In this document: piece by piece, positions 40,901 to 50,153 of the stretch | Layout: the number at the start of each line of letters is the position of its first letter | Position numbering within the stretch: the first letter of the stretch is position 1 | Virus record (IMG/VR): IMGVR_UViG_3300048834_000016 | Span: 1-51,594 of that record | Strand: one strand, 5' to 3' | Length of the DNA: 51,594 nt | DNA from: a virus | Position numbers and translations under genes: made by a program | The notes under the pieces: model-generated | Database searches by the model: none | What the model saw: the letters and a program-made list of their open reading frames with translations, nothing else | Told to the model about the DNA's origin: nothing

Positions 40901-43112
40901 ATGGGAGTCTATCTAAGAAATTAAGCTTTGTAGTGATTCCTTCAAACCGTACAGGATTGGTAGGATCAACCACATCCCCTGTAGTGAATTTATGTTCAGA
41001 TTCAATACGAATCATGTAGGAGCCAGGAACATCCTTAACGTCTTCTAATTTTACAGGAACATAGTCTAAACCATCGTTCTTAAGAATCTTCACTTCTTCT
41101 GGGAGAATACCATACTTACTAAGAGCATAAGTAGCTTGACTTACAGCATCTTGAGCATTAGACCATGCACCTTCTGGCTTTCCATATACAGCAGATATTT
41201 TAACAGAGCCTCCATCAGCCTTGAACGAAGTATTGAAACCTCCCATGCTTTCGTGGAGAACAAGCCCTTTAGCAGATTGAAAATCATTAACAATGTTTCC
41301 ACGTATAGCAGCTTTCTCCATAGGGGTGAAATCAATACGTCCAATCTTACTCATGAACTCATATGCTCGTTCTGGAATCATTCCTTGACGAATACTACGT
41401 TGAATATCTACAGGCTCTGCTGCCACCTTTCCGCTATCTGTAACAGCTTTGGGAAACACATCTTGTGCCAGTGCATCTTGTTTAGTGGAATTAGCTACAC
41501 CTTCGGCTACAGCTTCATCTCCTTCAAAAATAGCTTTGAAACTATCTCTTGCCTTTTCAGGGTTGGACTGTTTAATCGTAGAATGAGGAGATAATGGATG
41601 AGATTGTCCCAGAGGAGAATTGAGATTGATTCGTTCAACCATATCTGCAACAGGGCTCTTCTTAATAAACATCTCAGTATTGTTCTTCTTGAGAGTAGCA
41701 ATCTGTTTCTCAATTTCAGCAACACGCTGTATGACAGTAGAGGCTTCTTTATTAGTAGTCAACTGCTCATCTATACGACCAATCTTAGCATTCAGATCAT
41801 TTTCTAGATTAGTGAAAATAGATTCAGCTTGCTTCTTAGCTTCTTTAGACGTAATCTTATTAGCTTCTTGAAGTCTCTTAGCAATATCAGATTTAGAACC
41901 TTCTGACTTGAAATTAGCAACAAGAGCTTCTCTTTCGGACTTAAGATTGGCTACTTCACCCTTATCAAGTGTGTTAGAAGCCTTCCCTAATAGCTGTGCT
42001 TTCTCTGCTTCAAGATCGCTAATACGCTTATCATATGCTCCAGCAGTAGGCTTACCTGTTACTGTTGCTAGATCATCTCCCTGTATTCCAACAGGCTTAT
42101 TAACAACTGGTTGTACAGTAGGTTGTTCGTAAGAAGTTTTATTAACTACAGGAACCGTTTCCTCTACACTCTTTACCGCTTTACCAGCTTTAGCAACTCC
42201 TTTAACAGAGCGTACTGTAAAACCGAGCCCTACAACATCCAGGAGACCAGAAAGATTATCCAACCACACATCGGTATTGGAATAACCTCCTTCATCTAAG
42301 AGCTGTTGAGCACGTTGCCATTCTTGAAAATCATTATCAGACATAAGCACTCCGCTGCTGTCTTTCAGATTCGTAAGAATGTTACGTGTCATTTCTTCCC
42401 GTGCTGCTGGAGGAAGGTTCTCAAGCTTTTGACGACGAGACATAACATCTGAGCCTGGAAGGGCAAATGCTTTAAAAATCTCTCCAGCAGTTCCACCAGC
42501 TCCAGCACGCTCTCTAGCTACTGCAATGTTATTACCAAAAGGCATAACCCACAAAGCAGCCATCTCACCAACTGTCTCTACACCAGCTCCTTTTAGATTT
42601 GCCATATGAGAGTTAATCAAAGCTTGACGTTGTGTACGTTCTTGATTAATCTCATTGAGAGCTTTAGATGTAGCATTGATACGTGCATCTTCTTCATCAG
42701 GACGTTCGCCCTCACTTGTCTGAGATGCAAGATTATTATGCATAATCGCAGAAGTCTCTTTAAGAGCAGGGTTGAGCTTAAGCTGAGAAATAGCTTGCTT
42801 CTTTTGTTCATATGGTACAGCAGGATCAGCAAGAATATTCATCAGAGTTTTCTGATCTTGTTCCTGAACAGTATTTACCACGCGATCTTGAAGCGCTTGT
42901 GTATAAGAAGAATCTCCATTCTCAGACTCGGCCATCATAATCTGATAATTCTCTAGGGCTTTATCAGGCTCAGATGTAAGAGCTACAGTAGCCGCTCTGT
43001 TACGTATAGCAGATTTTGGAGGGTCAATAGTTCCAAGAGATGTACCCTTGACCATATCATCTAGAGAAATAGGGTATGCCTCTACCCCAATCAGATCATT
43101 TAGTTCGCTCAT
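37977..43112 (-). CDS. Giant internal virion protein (1711 residues, T7 gp16-like role)
   Basis: This is the largest gene in the window. The product starts MSELNDLIGVEAYPISLDDM, contains long helical and coiled-coil segments (about residues 330-460), a hydrophobic patch near 185-200 and a C-terminal half with many amphipathic helices. It occupies the place of T7 gp16, which enters the host envelope with the DNA. I see no lysozyme or transglycosylase motif at the N-terminus, unlike T7 gp16. Start and stop overlap neighbours by one base. Confidence 0.75.
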   Translation of the reverse strand: MSELNDLIGVEAYPISLDDMVKGTSLGTIDPPKSAIRNRAATVALTSEPDKALENYQIMMAESENGDSSYTQALQDRVVNTVQEQDQKTLMNILADPAVPYEQKKQAISQLKLNPALKETSAIMHNNLASQTSEGERPDEEDARINATSKALNEINQERTQRQALINSHMANLKGAGVETVGEMAALWVMPFGNNIAVARERAGAGGTAGEIFKAFALPGSDVMSRRQKLENLPPAAREEMTRNILTNLKDSSGVLMSDNDFQEWQRAQQLLDEGGYSNTDVWLDNLSGLLDVVGLGFTVRSVKGVAKAGKAVKSVEETVPVVNKTSYEQPTVQPVVNKPVGIQGDDLATVTGKPTAGAYDKRISDLEAEKAQLLGKASNTLDKGEVANLKSEREALVANFKSEGSKSDIAKRLQEANKITSKEAKKQAESIFTNLENDLNAKIGRIDEQLTTNKEASTVIQRVAEIEKQIATLKKNNTEMFIKKSPVADMVERINLNSPLGQSHPLSPHSTIKQSNPEKARDSFKAIFEGDEAVAEGVANSTKQDALAQDVFPKAVTDSGKVAAEPVDIQRSIRQGMIPERAYEFMSKIGRIDFTPMEKAAIRGNIVNDFQSAKGLVLHESMGGFNTSFKADGGSVKISAVYGKPEGAWSNAQDAVSQATYALSKYGILPEEVKILKNDGLDYVPVKLEDVKDVPGSYMIRIESEHKFTTGDVVDPTNPVRFEGITTKLNFLDRLPFSFKLQGGISSYLADAASRIDPKITRAQTAAQDYSAKLEKILLDEAAKYSDQYVKLPKEAQKRVDEYLFEANIKGMKMDMADMKLTRGMSDEEIDAVKSFRDFWDGQFYLENADVIRQYNEQGYMLFRNASDEFHVKPMAKNSNLYNQNNLYDPAIGQVRLFTRQEIDELYDKGGAINQYRRPVQIGQDTVTHMVIRNTPSEYARKFRDSDMVLNYREGYFTVHYDKPRFIDKTFTDANGVKITKAVAVGKDSVEAESYVKRANHNATSGEVYSHRADDRMLRRGSDEWFDIESARGRIAQRYRGKALEVATGNNLLGGMEIVESPVTSAMKSAKSIAGQAITRPVIETGKARVMQQFGHLFKSDGMGGRIWPRSISEIGEKGGQVIKEVADARTNWAYLHHLENGYINGMDEFYKQFMYAMAEKSGELGLGKIQRGFGEAARVSPTGGMKQAVFTATIAANPIRQAMVQMHQAVRTFAYNPISWANGNIISLPAEFLTYVVDGRPRAAYNKSSFVRFIEDSGVMDAVDKQNLVRSTLIDAAEARSLPTKAASKTFEVMRKIGFDQGEKGNMLMHMAAVYDKYVRNGANVDSADVKAAMMSEARAISYEMNFAGDMPYNQTSSAFFLQFLQVPHKAFLQSFNRKLTGVERARLLAGDVILWGPPVLMVNALAEKVFGTDILPENKTAREILTEGMEAYSLNTMFRDLTGKEDIHIDFSSLAPYDYMGWAEMLHSFYTGGLQKMMMSSPAGQLLFSEQGRVRNAMGSAMRFMGVAKPVGETPDSFMHALNEIAKISSGWNNAYKAHLMLETYKRFDAYGKPTGDMEHAVEAFAQVLGFGGMSQKQLFEMSKKVSDTKKNHEDEVKSAFKDTLRYYQSSWEKGATDLDQLNAVAQFMLSKYEYDSEAQKIIQRELGFVIQDPDQQILTRIIKSSNIPGIEDTISKIKLGPFSEDDKQRAIRVLEDAKKYRQEKEVK

Positions 43113-43603
43113 TATTGATTTGGAAAAGATTGATTAATTAAAGGACCTTGTAGATTATTAGGAGTATCAAAAATACTATTAGCAAATTGTGCTGCACCTG
43201 GAACCATCTGTCCTATAGTTGACAATGTTCTAGCAGACCCTGCAGCATTTGCAATGTCTTGTTGAGTCGTGCTCATTAAACTGGAAAGATTGGCTGAATT
43301 AGCATTACTTCCAATACCTGCAGACAGATTTGTCGCTAGTCCTCCGATAGCACCTAGCTCTCCAGAACTTCCAGCAACCCCTGTATTCTCAGACGACTGA
43401 AGAATACGTGCTCTACGAATACGTTCTTCTCTAATTTGTTTACGACGCTCTTCCATTTGAGCAGATTTGTTCTGCGCATTCTGGATGTTTCTTGCTTCTT
43501 TTTGTCCACTTCGTGCTCTTATGTTCTGAGCAATACCAGCAACACCTGCTACAATAGATGTACCTGCTGCTATTTGTGTTAAGAGAGCTGCTTCAATTCC
43601 CAT
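43112..43603 (-). CDS. Internal virion protein (T7 gp14-like)
   Basis: The 163-residue protein has a hydrophobic Ala/Gly-rich N-terminus (LLTQIAAGTSIVAGVAGIAQ), a strongly charged middle helix (QMEERRKQIREERIRRARIL) and an Ala/Ser/Gly-rich end. This is the typical pattern of gp14-like proteins, which form the outer-membrane part of the ejection channel. It overlaps both its neighbours and precedes the giant protein. Confidence 0.8.
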   Translation of the reverse strand: MGIEAALLTQIAAGTSIVAGVAGIAQNIRARSGQKEARNIQNAQNKSAQMEERRKQIREERIRRARILQSSENTGVAGSSGELGAIGGLATNLSAGIGSNANSANLSSLMSTTQQDIANAAGSARTLSTIGQMVPGAAQFANSIFDTPNNLQGPLINQSFPNQ

Positions 43604-43872
43604 TTAAACACCTTATATTCATTAACCATACCTATGTATTCCCCATTAAATATTCGCGCTAATTTAGGGCTTTTAGGGGCTCCTATGATGGTATTAATAT
43701 TCTTCTCTCTACATTCATTACAAAATGAATTGAATACAGAGAACATCCTTCGTAATACAGAAGGTTTTACATTATATATTTCACAATGCACTACAACCTC
43801 CTCCCCAATTAACTCGTAATCGAGGAAGAAGTCCCCATCCTTGTAGTAGGTTTTACGTAACACTGTTTCCAT
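43579..43872 (-). CDS. Unknown protein (97 residues) between tail tube and core genes
   Basis: METVLRKTYYKDGDFFLDYE begins an alpha/beta protein that resembles a shortened acetyltransferase-like fold (KSPKLARIFNGEYIGMVNE), a type I recall near tail genes of podophages, but no acetyl-CoA loop is clear. It overlaps gp12-like by 20 bases and gp14-like by 25 bases. Function unknown. Confidence 0.68.
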   Translation of the reverse strand: METVLRKTYYKDGDFFLDYELIGEEVVVHCEIYNVKPSVLRRMFSVFNSFCNECREKNINTIIGAPKSPKLARIFNGEYIGMVNEYKVFKWELKQLS

Positions 43873-46135
43873 TTAGGTTGATGTTCCATCCTACAATACG
43901 ACAATCTTTCTCAGGTTCTGTACTGAAATGCAAAGATAATGCCCTACCTTGTCCACGAAGCTTGCTCTTCGTAGTGATTAGTTCAAATCCTGTATCATAA
44001 CTATCTCCTGAATTGTCAACTAAGTATCCTCTACGATAACGGTAAACCTGTTGTGAAGGTCCCCATTTCTTAGAATTGACACTATTAGACCATTCCCATT
44101 GTGAGCGCATTAAACAACCAGATACGTTAATAGGGTTCATTTCAGAATCTACCCCATTCTCTGTACGATACATATGCACTGTTACATAAGGAACTTGTTT
44201 ATCTACAGAAGAATCTCCTGCTGTGATAGCTCCTGTTAACAGATGGGCAGTAGCATCAATACCTACTCCGTCTCTACTATACCAATCTTTAAATTTACCA
44301 TTCCAATAATGTCCAAATGTGAATTTAGGGAATTCAAGAGGAGCTTCTTGTATCATTAGATATTTCACACTAGATTTTGAAGGCATACGTTCTAGATAGG
44401 GAACGGTTACAACATTTAGTCCAGAATTAACAATGTCATCACCAGATACTACGTTGTTATATAGTTCCTGATATTGAACTGTAGCTGTTGGAAAAAGCCC
44501 ACGTATAGAACACCCTGGAGGATTACTAACAGTATATGGATAAAATGCTGGAACAGTTATATCAAGAATAAGCTCTTTGATTTCACTCTGAACACCTTGA
44601 TCATCTTGCTCATAGTACATCCATCTAACAACTTTAGATACATCATCGTATATCCCTGCTGATACAGCTTTAGCTTTCTCAGAGACATTTGAATAAAACG
44701 TATTAATTATGTTATCAGAAATACACGTATCTATAATATCCCCTGTTTGAGTTATAGATATTGAACGTATTCCATTAGCTCCCCAATATAAAGTAGAATC
44801 TGACGTCTTAACAATACTAGACCTAGACACACACCCTACATCACTTAACTGTTTAACCTTATTATTAGTGGCTGAGAATCCATAATCCGATCCACCAGAA
44901 ATAACCCATGTACCGTTAGAACCTATAACAATTAAACTAGAACCAATATTAGACATTCCGATAATTTCAGAAGCTCCTGAAATCTTAATGAATCCTCCAT
45001 CGGTATCTACAATATCATTACCTTCTCTAGATGTTGGATCGCCCTCTTGATAACATTTACCTAAATCATTAGGGCTGTTAACCAGTTGTGAATACAGAAT
45101 ATAGTTAGAAAGTCTCGGGCTGCGAATATCACCGCCTAAAACTTCTCCGCTGAATCCTGCATAGAAAACTCGTCCTGCGAATTCATATACAGCAGTTGCT
45201 CCTCCTGGAGTGGTGTCTTGTTTTGCTGTAAACGAAGAAAGATACATTTGAGGAAAACGTGCTTTGTTATTCTCAATAGCCTGAGTTCTAGAAGGTCCTC
45301 GGCGTAATGCATCAATAATGAAATAACCCTTAGCTGCTGAAGGTGTGGCACCCAGCATCTCGCCCCAAGCATTGGTACGAATATATTCGTAAGGTTCCTC
45401 CCCTGGACGCATTGTCATAGCTGTCCAAACTTCTTCAGACGAAGAAGGGAGCCTCATATAGTATGTGGAATAGTACCCAATAACATCAAAGAACTTACCT
45501 GGACCTCCACCATCCATACGTCTAGGAATACCCCAAGATTGATTATACAGGTTATAGAAGTGTTCTGCTGGAGCGTCTTGAGGAGGATGATAATATGGAT
45601 CGGAATCTGTAGGAGCATATGATACACCCCACAAATCTCTTACTTTTAAACTAAAATATTCAGCAGAAAATGTACCTGTTAAATTATCATATTTAACCCT
45701 AGCTAATGAAGGATTGCCGGTGGCTACAATCAGATCACCATCTATAGATGCGAACGAATACTTCTCAATCAGATTACCAACGTCATAACGCCCTACATAA
45801 CCGTCCCGGGATAGGGAGTCTTTTTGCATATCAAAAAAGTTAAGAGCGTAACCCATCTGAACAACTAAAAAATCCTTACCATTAATACCGCTTACATTAT
45901 TCCATATAAACGTATTAATTGCCCCTTGTACACCGAAAGGAGGTCCTGGAAGAATATTTACAGCATAATCATTTTCATAATCCATTCCAAGACGTCGTTG
46001 TCGAACTCCTGTACGTAAAAGTTCAAAATTTTCTTCTGACAATGATGCATTAGGAGGAAAATTTAGAGGGCTTGCTTCTGTTACAAGACCTTTAATGAAG
46101 TTGCTTACTTCAGATTTTACTGATTTCTTTGTCAT
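43853..46135 (-). CDS. Tail tubular protein B / nozzle (T7 gp12-like)
   Basis: The 760-residue protein carries the clear family opening FIKGLVTEASPLNFPPNASL followed by RTGVRQRRLGMDYE. This protein forms the nozzle of the short tail below the adaptor ring. Length fits T7 gp12 (794). The remaining sequence is beta-rich, as expected for the propeller of the nozzle. It overlaps the small gene upstream by 26 bases. Confidence 0.92.
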   Translation of the reverse strand: MTKKSVKSEVSNFIKGLVTEASPLNFPPNASLSEENFELLRTGVRQRRLGMDYENDYAVNILPGPPFGVQGAINTFIWNNVSGINGKDFLVVQMGYALNFFDMQKDSLSRDGYVGRYDVGNLIEKYSFASIDGDLIVATGNPSLARVKYDNLTGTFSAEYFSLKVRDLWGVSYAPTDSDPYYHPPQDAPAEHFYNLYNQSWGIPRRMDGGGPGKFFDVIGYYSTYYMRLPSSSEEVWTAMTMRPGEEPYEYIRTNAWGEMLGATPSAAKGYFIIDALRRGPSRTQAIENNKARFPQMYLSSFTAKQDTTPGGATAVYEFAGRVFYAGFSGEVLGGDIRSPRLSNYILYSQLVNSPNDLGKCYQEGDPTSREGNDIVDTDGGFIKISGASEIIGMSNIGSSLIVIGSNGTWVISGGSDYGFSATNNKVKQLSDVGCVSRSSIVKTSDSTLYWGANGIRSISITQTGDIIDTCISDNIINTFYSNVSEKAKAVSAGIYDDVSKVVRWMYYEQDDQGVQSEIKELILDITVPAFYPYTVSNPPGCSIRGLFPTATVQYQELYNNVVSGDDIVNSGLNVVTVPYLERMPSKSSVKYLMIQEAPLEFPKFTFGHYWNGKFKDWYSRDGVGIDATAHLLTGAITAGDSSVDKQVPYVTVHMYRTENGVDSEMNPINVSGCLMRSQWEWSNSVNSKKWGPSQQVYRYRRGYLVDNSGDSYDTGFELITTKSKLRGQGRALSLHFSTEPEKDCRIVGWNINLNGNSVT

Positions 46136-46316
46136 CGGTCTTTACATTCTTTTGTTTTAGAGCAATGTACATATCAACAATTTGTTTAGCAACCCCTGTA
46201 GAAGTAAAAAGACCTGTCATAACTTGAGGTATCTTACCACCTTGGCCTGCCGTAGCAATTGAATAACATTTAGCTGCTCCTTGAGCAGGAGTAATAAGAT
46301 ACCCTTTATATTCCAT
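46110..46316 (-). CDS. Small unknown protein (68 residues) between tail tube genes
   Basis: MEYKGYLITPAQGAAKCYSI has a beta hairpin-like start and a helical end. Its start overlaps the adaptor stop (TAATG) and its end overlaps the nozzle gene. The small size and tight coupling suggest a virion or assembly accessory; no family was recognised. Confidence 0.68.
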   Translation of the reverse strand: MEYKGYLITPAQGAAKCYSIATAGQGGKIPQVMTGLFTSTGVAKQIVDMYIALKQKNVKTDDKEISKI

Positions 46317-47071
46317 TATCGATTACCTTTACGTCCATAGTTAGGATAACGGATACCTCCTTTAGCACTCCATGCGCTTTGAGATAACCATCTTTGCTGT
46401 CTAGCAGCTTTCTGTTCTACTTTTTGATTAACCATCTGTTTTACAGATACAAACGCTGTACTCTTAGCTTCTGCTAACAGAGCCGGGAATACCTCATCAG
46501 GAATATCTGGAATGAATGTATCTTCATGCGCCCATGTTGGGAAGATATAGCCATAGCATTGAGTCTTAGATGATTGAAGTGTGTCATCAACAGCTTGATC
46601 ATACGAATCTGTTACGATGTACTCATCATCGAATGAAGTCCAATACGTAGGAGCAATGTTATTTTTAATTAAAAGCTTGCTTCCGCTGAAATCAATCACT
46701 GTAGACACTGTTGCATCTTTACTGTTCCTATTTGAAATGTATTGAAGGAACTCGTCTGGATACTTATATATGATAGCTTTTAGTTCAATCTTACCCTCTT
46801 CAGAATCTTGACATTCATATTTAAAGAACTCAAGTTCTTTTATCCTAGGAGGAAGCCTTAGATAATTGGGCTTGTTCAAATCCCCTACATGAGAGAATTG
46901 GAATAGTTTACGAAGATGAGGCCAATTACGTTTAGAGATAATTTCAAAATAAGCAGTTTTTACAATCTGAGCAATTTGTTCAGACTCTACTGTATCTGTA
47001 ATACTGTTAACAGCATCGGAATCAATCTCATTGAGAATGTCTTGAACAATCTCTAAAAGATTCATCTTCAT
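46316..47071 (-). CDS. Tail tubular protein A / head-tail adaptor (T7 gp11-like)
   Basis: The protein of about 251 residues begins MKMNLLEIVQDILNEIDSDA, with the typical following EQIAQIVKTAYFEIISKRNW, the helix hairpin of gp11-like gatekeepers that attach the nozzle to the portal. The end (QKAARQQRWLSQSAWSAKGG) is also typical. Start by TAATG overlap with the upstream gene; a second Met at codon 3 is possible. Confidence 0.88.
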   Translation of the reverse strand: MKMNLLEIVQDILNEIDSDAVNSITDTVESEQIAQIVKTAYFEIISKRNWPHLRKLFQFSHVGDLNKPNYLRLPPRIKELEFFKYECQDSEEGKIELKAIIYKYPDEFLQYISNRNSKDATVSTVIDFSGSKLLIKNNIAPTYWTSFDDEYIVTDSYDQAVDDTLQSSKTQCYGYIFPTWAHEDTFIPDIPDEVFPALLAEAKSTAFVSVKQMVNQKVEQKAARQQRWLSQSAWSAKGGIRYPNYGRKGNR

Positions 47072-47751
47072 TAGGTAGCTCTCCGAAGATCAAGAGTTAG
47101 ATTTGCGTTTCGGATTACAAGGTTTCCAGCAGCACTAGAGGCTACGAATAGTTGAACATAATCCCCAACATTCAAAGTAACAAGCCCAAACGCATTGAGG
47201 TTACCAGAATCACCTGTAGAATTAGACTTTGTGACTGTTGTTCTAGGAGACCATGTAGTTCCGTTGATCTTGAAACGTGCTCCTACTAGAGACGTATTAG
47301 AAGGGTATCCAGAGATATTAGCCCAGAACCGAACATCATAAACGCCTGTTACGGGTGCAATAAGTCTCTCTACACTAAAAGTAATTCCAAACAAACTTTC
47401 CCCATTCCATGGGGCACCTGCTCCTGTAAAAAGGACATAATCAGATACGTCTTGGAGGGTTGCATCTGCGGCTGCTCCAATTACAAAATTATTAGAATTA
47501 TTCGTAATACCCATAACACCGTATGCATTAAGTGTCTTAGCTACAAATCCGTTAGATCCATCAGATAGGAACACTTTATTTGCTGTTCCTCCATCTCCAG
47601 TTAGTCCTTGAAAATTAGAACTTTTAATTTTATCCCATGTACCGCTGGCTGCTCCGTTAGAAACATAAACTTGATTGATTGCTGCAACAGAAATACCTTT
47701 AGGTTCGTGAAGCTGTGATTCTGGAATATCTTTATGTTGAATATTTGACAT
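47071..47751 (-). CDS. Virion surface fibre-like or decoration protein (226 residues)
   Basis: The N-terminus (HKDIPESQLHEPKGISVA) is a short attachment motif seen in phage head-fibre and tail proteins. The C-terminal half (VYDVRFWANISGYPSNTSLV, FGLVTLNVGDYVQLFVASS) looks like a C1q/TNF-type jelly-roll, which commonly trimerises and binds surfaces. It is the first gene after the terminator downstream of capsid genes. A capsid or neck fibre role is inferred. Confidence 0.75.
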   Translation of the reverse strand: MSNIQHKDIPESQLHEPKGISVAAINQVYVSNGAASGTWDKIKSSNFQGLTGDGGTANKVFLSDGSNGFVAKTLNAYGVMGITNNSNNFVIGAAADATLQDVSDYVLFTGAGAPWNGESLFGITFSVERLIAPVTGVYDVRFWANISGYPSNTSLVGARFKINGTTWSPRTTVTKSNSTGDSGNLNAFGLVTLNVGDYVQLFVASSAAGNLVIRNANLTLDLRRAT

Positions 47752-47765
47752 TCATTTCTCCAATG

Positions 47766-47790
47766 AAAAAGGGAGCACTAAGCTCCCTTT
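47766..47790 (-). terminator. Intrinsic terminator after the capsid genes
   Basis: Leftward, AAAGGGAGC, loop TTAGT and GCTCCCTTT form a perfect 9-bp stem that runs into TTTTT. It ends most transcripts coming through scaffold, capsid and decoration genes, which would raise capsid output relative to the tail genes beyond. Confidence 0.88.
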
Positions 47791-47794
47791 AAGT

Positions 47795-48265
47795 TTAGAC
47801 CTTAGTCTTGTTTACGAACTCAAGGAGCAAAGTAGCCTTACCTTGTGTAGCCGTAACAGTACCTGTCACCGCCTTAGCAACCTTCTCAGCAGCCGAAGTA
47901 CCTGTAGTTGATGCAGTCGCCCACGTACCAATTGCTACAGCAGACACGTCCTTAGTTCCAATAGTTTCAAGTTGTGTTTCTGTGAGCACAACACCATTAG
48001 TACCAGGAGCTGTACCACCTACAGCAACAGTTCCAGCAGCGGAGACAGCAAAAGCCTCATCCACACGCAGAATAGCGCTCTTCAGAAGTGCACCCTTAGG
48101 AATAACAACAGGAGGCATAAATGCACTGTTGAGTGATTCACCAGTCAGTGTAATAGAATACGAACGGGTACTTCCGTCAGTAGTTTCACTACCGATAGTT
48201 CCACCCGTGGTACGTTGACCATAGTGGTTATACACGCCGATACCTGCGGAATTTTCAAAAGCCAT
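47795..48265 (-). CDS. Capsid-associated (decoration-type) protein (156 residues)
   Basis: MAFENSAGIGVYNHYGQRTT begins a Thr/Ala/Val/Gly-rich, almost Cys-free beta protein ending LLLEFVNKTKV. It directly follows the major capsid gene with an excellent ribosome site (AGGAG) and precedes a terminator, the usual place of a head decoration protein produced in amounts similar to capsid. Codons are of the strongly expressed kind. Confidence 0.75.
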   Translation of the reverse strand: MAFENSAGIGVYNHYGQRTTGGTIGSETTDGSTRSYSITLTGESLNSAFMPPVVIPKGALLKSAILRVDEAFAVSAAGTVAVGGTAPGTNGVVLTETQLETIGTKDVSAVAIGTWATASTTGTSAAEKVAKAVTGTVTATQGKATLLLEFVNKTKV

Positions 48266-48278
48266 ATTCTTCTCCTAA

Positions 48279-49232
48279 TTAGATATTAACAGCAGAAGTA
48301 ATGACGATACCCAGAGTATCAACACGTTGCGTACCAAGACCCCAACGGCACGAAGTTACAAACTCGTCACGACGCAGGTCCTTATTACGTTCACCTTCCA
48401 CCTTGGGCATACGACGCCATGCACCCATAATAGGTTTGGTATTGTCGTCAGCCACACACATAAACACGTTAGCAACAGCATTCGACACCGAGGTCGTACC
48501 ATCACTAAATGTACCCTTATCCAGACGGTTAGACGAGATGATATTCCAACCATACAGATTCATCAAGAACGTATGATCACGATCAAAACCATTCTCAAGA
48601 ATACGCTGACCGAAAGGAGTTACATCACGATTTACAGAAACCAGACGATCCATAGTAGCACCAACCACAGGATCAACAATAGCAATACGTCCAGCCATTG
48701 GAACATTAGCCTTGTCAAATGCAAGCTTCATCTTGATGAAGTGATCCAGCAGGATAGTGTTTTCACTACCAGAAGTTGCTACGGCAGAAGCAATACGATG
48801 AGCAAATCCATTAACCAGATTAGCATTAGCATTGGTCTGGGCAGTGTTACACTTCTTCAGGAAACGTGTTTCAAACACTTCTTGAATTGCACGAGTGGAT
48901 TCGCTAGAGCGAGCACTCATTAGAGCTTCAACTTGAGCACCATCTTCACGGAGTTCATCAGTAACATACCAAGCATCACCAACGTAGTCAGTAATAGTCA
49001 GAGTCACTTCACCCGATTCAATAGGTGTGTAATCGAACGGAACTTCTTCAGCACCGTCTTGAATGGTTACAGAGCCGACAGTCTTAATATGAAGAGTCGA
49101 ACCAGAACCGAAATCCGAGACATTACGATAGAATGTACCGGGAAGCATACCATCCTGCAGATTACGCAGAATAAACGCGCTATACTGTTCTGCTTCGATG
49201 AATGCTGTGCTATTAGCACGATTTTGAGACAT
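48279..49232 (-). CDS. Major capsid protein
   Basis: The 317-residue protein fits HK97-fold podovirus capsids: an N-terminal helix (NSTAFIEAEQYSAFILRNLQ), a beta-rich E-loop region (TLHIKTVGSVTIQDGAEEV), a spine helix (SARSSESTRAIQEVFETRFL) and a P-domain segment near 230. It follows a scaffold-like gene and precedes a decoration-like gene. Its codons are optimised for expression (GGT, GAA, CGT). Confidence 0.88.
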   Translation of the reverse strand: MSQNRANSTAFIEAEQYSAFILRNLQDGMLPGTFYRNVSDFGSGSTLHIKTVGSVTIQDGAEEVPFDYTPIESGEVTLTITDYVGDAWYVTDELREDGAQVEALMSARSSESTRAIQEVFETRFLKKCNTAQTNANANLVNGFAHRIASAVATSGSENTILLDHFIKMKLAFDKANVPMAGRIAIVDPVVGATMDRLVSVNRDVTPFGQRILENGFDRDHTFLMNLYGWNIISSNRLDKGTFSDGTTSVSNAVANVFMCVADDNTKPIMGAWRRMPKVEGERNKDLRRDEFVTSCRWGLGTQRVDTLGIVITSAVNI

Positions 49233-49241
49233 TTAAAATCC

Positions 49242-50042
49242 TTATTTAAAATATTTGAAATACACAGAAGGTTTAGTCAAATCATCGATAGACATACCTT
49301 TTTCATGCAACTCATCAATCATTTTTCTAGATGACACACTCTCTTGCATAATATCTTGAGCAGTGGCACCGACTTCTAATTTACGACTGTTTCGTGCGAT
49401 GAATGTTTCTTGATTAGGCGTAAGCTGTGAAGTATTGATACTTGAAACATTTGGACTATTGGTTTGTTTGATTGTTTCTGTAATACCGATAATCTTCAGA
49501 GCAGCCTGTGGAGTACGTGCAGCCAAAGCATTCATTTCAGCTTTAGAGAGGCCAATCTCTTGAGCTTTTGAATAAAAAACTTCTTCAGCCTTTTCCCCGA
49601 ATGCGCCTCTCACCTTATTGACAACACTTTGCAAATTATCTTTAGCAACTTGCTCTTGCTGTCTACGAGTGAGCGTTTGTTCTACCAACTGTGTTACAGA
49701 CTCTTCGTTTAACGAGCTAACAGTGGTGGCTGTTTCGTCATTCTTTTGAGTAAGTTGAAATAGTGTACGTTCAAGTTCAGATACCTTATCAGCAACAGGG
49801 CGCAGAGAATCTCGTTCTTGTTCAATCTGGCTTTTCTCTGTCTTTAGAGTTTGGATAAATCCTTGAGCGTTTTGCAGACCAATAAGCGCATCCTTAACAG
49901 TCTTATATTTCGGTTCTCCATTCTCATTCTTAATTTGATTAAGCAAGTCTGCAAAATCACTAGAGGTAGAAGGAAGAGCTGGTGTGTTTTCAGGGGTCAC
50001 CTGAGTGTTTTGATTATTTTCAAAAATGGACTGGTCAGCCAT
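49242..50042 (-). CDS. Scaffolding protein
   Basis: The 266-residue protein is acidic at the N-terminus, has a long coiled coil (about residues 65-125, IQTLKTEKSQIEQERDSLRP) and ends in a basic, aromatic segment (SIDDLTKPSVYFKYFK) that could bind capsid subunits, as in T7 gp9-type and other scaffolds. It directly precedes the capsid gene, 9 bases apart. Confidence 0.87.
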   Translation of the reverse strand: MADQSIFENNQNTQVTPENTPALPSTSSDFADLLNQIKNENGEPKYKTVKDALIGLQNAQGFIQTLKTEKSQIEQERDSLRPVADKVSELERTLFQLTQKNDETATTVSSLNEESVTQLVEQTLTRRQQEQVAKDNLQSVVNKVRGAFGEKAEEVFYSKAQEIGLSKAEMNALAARTPQAALKIIGITETIKQTNSPNVSSINTSQLTPNQETFIARNSRKLEVGATAQDIMQESVSSRKMIDELHEKGMSIDDLTKPSVYFKYFK

Positions 50043-50070
50043 TAATATGAATTCCTATACGTATAAAAAT

Positions 50071-50147
50071 TGGTTCCGCCTATCTGACTTGAACAGATGA
50101 CCTCTCGCTTACAAGACGAGTGCTACTACCAACTGAGCTAAGACGGA
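50071..50147 (-). tRNA. tRNA-Thr (anticodon TGT), CCA encoded
   Basis: TCCGTCT pairs with AGGCGGA (one wobble), followed by ACCA. The anticodon arm CTCGT-CTTGTAA-GCGAG gives TGT, reading ACA. It lies in the late operon, so it is made when capsid is. Confidence 0.93.
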
Positions 50148-50153
50148 AAATAT

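Noticed and set aside
41136-41594. 152-residue rightward ORF opposite the giant virion gene
   Set aside because: An antisense shadow of a helix-rich gene without start signals.
48327-49334. Rightward ORFs opposite the capsid gene
   Set aside because: They are antisense shadows of strongly biased capsid codons, with no ribosome sites or domain content.
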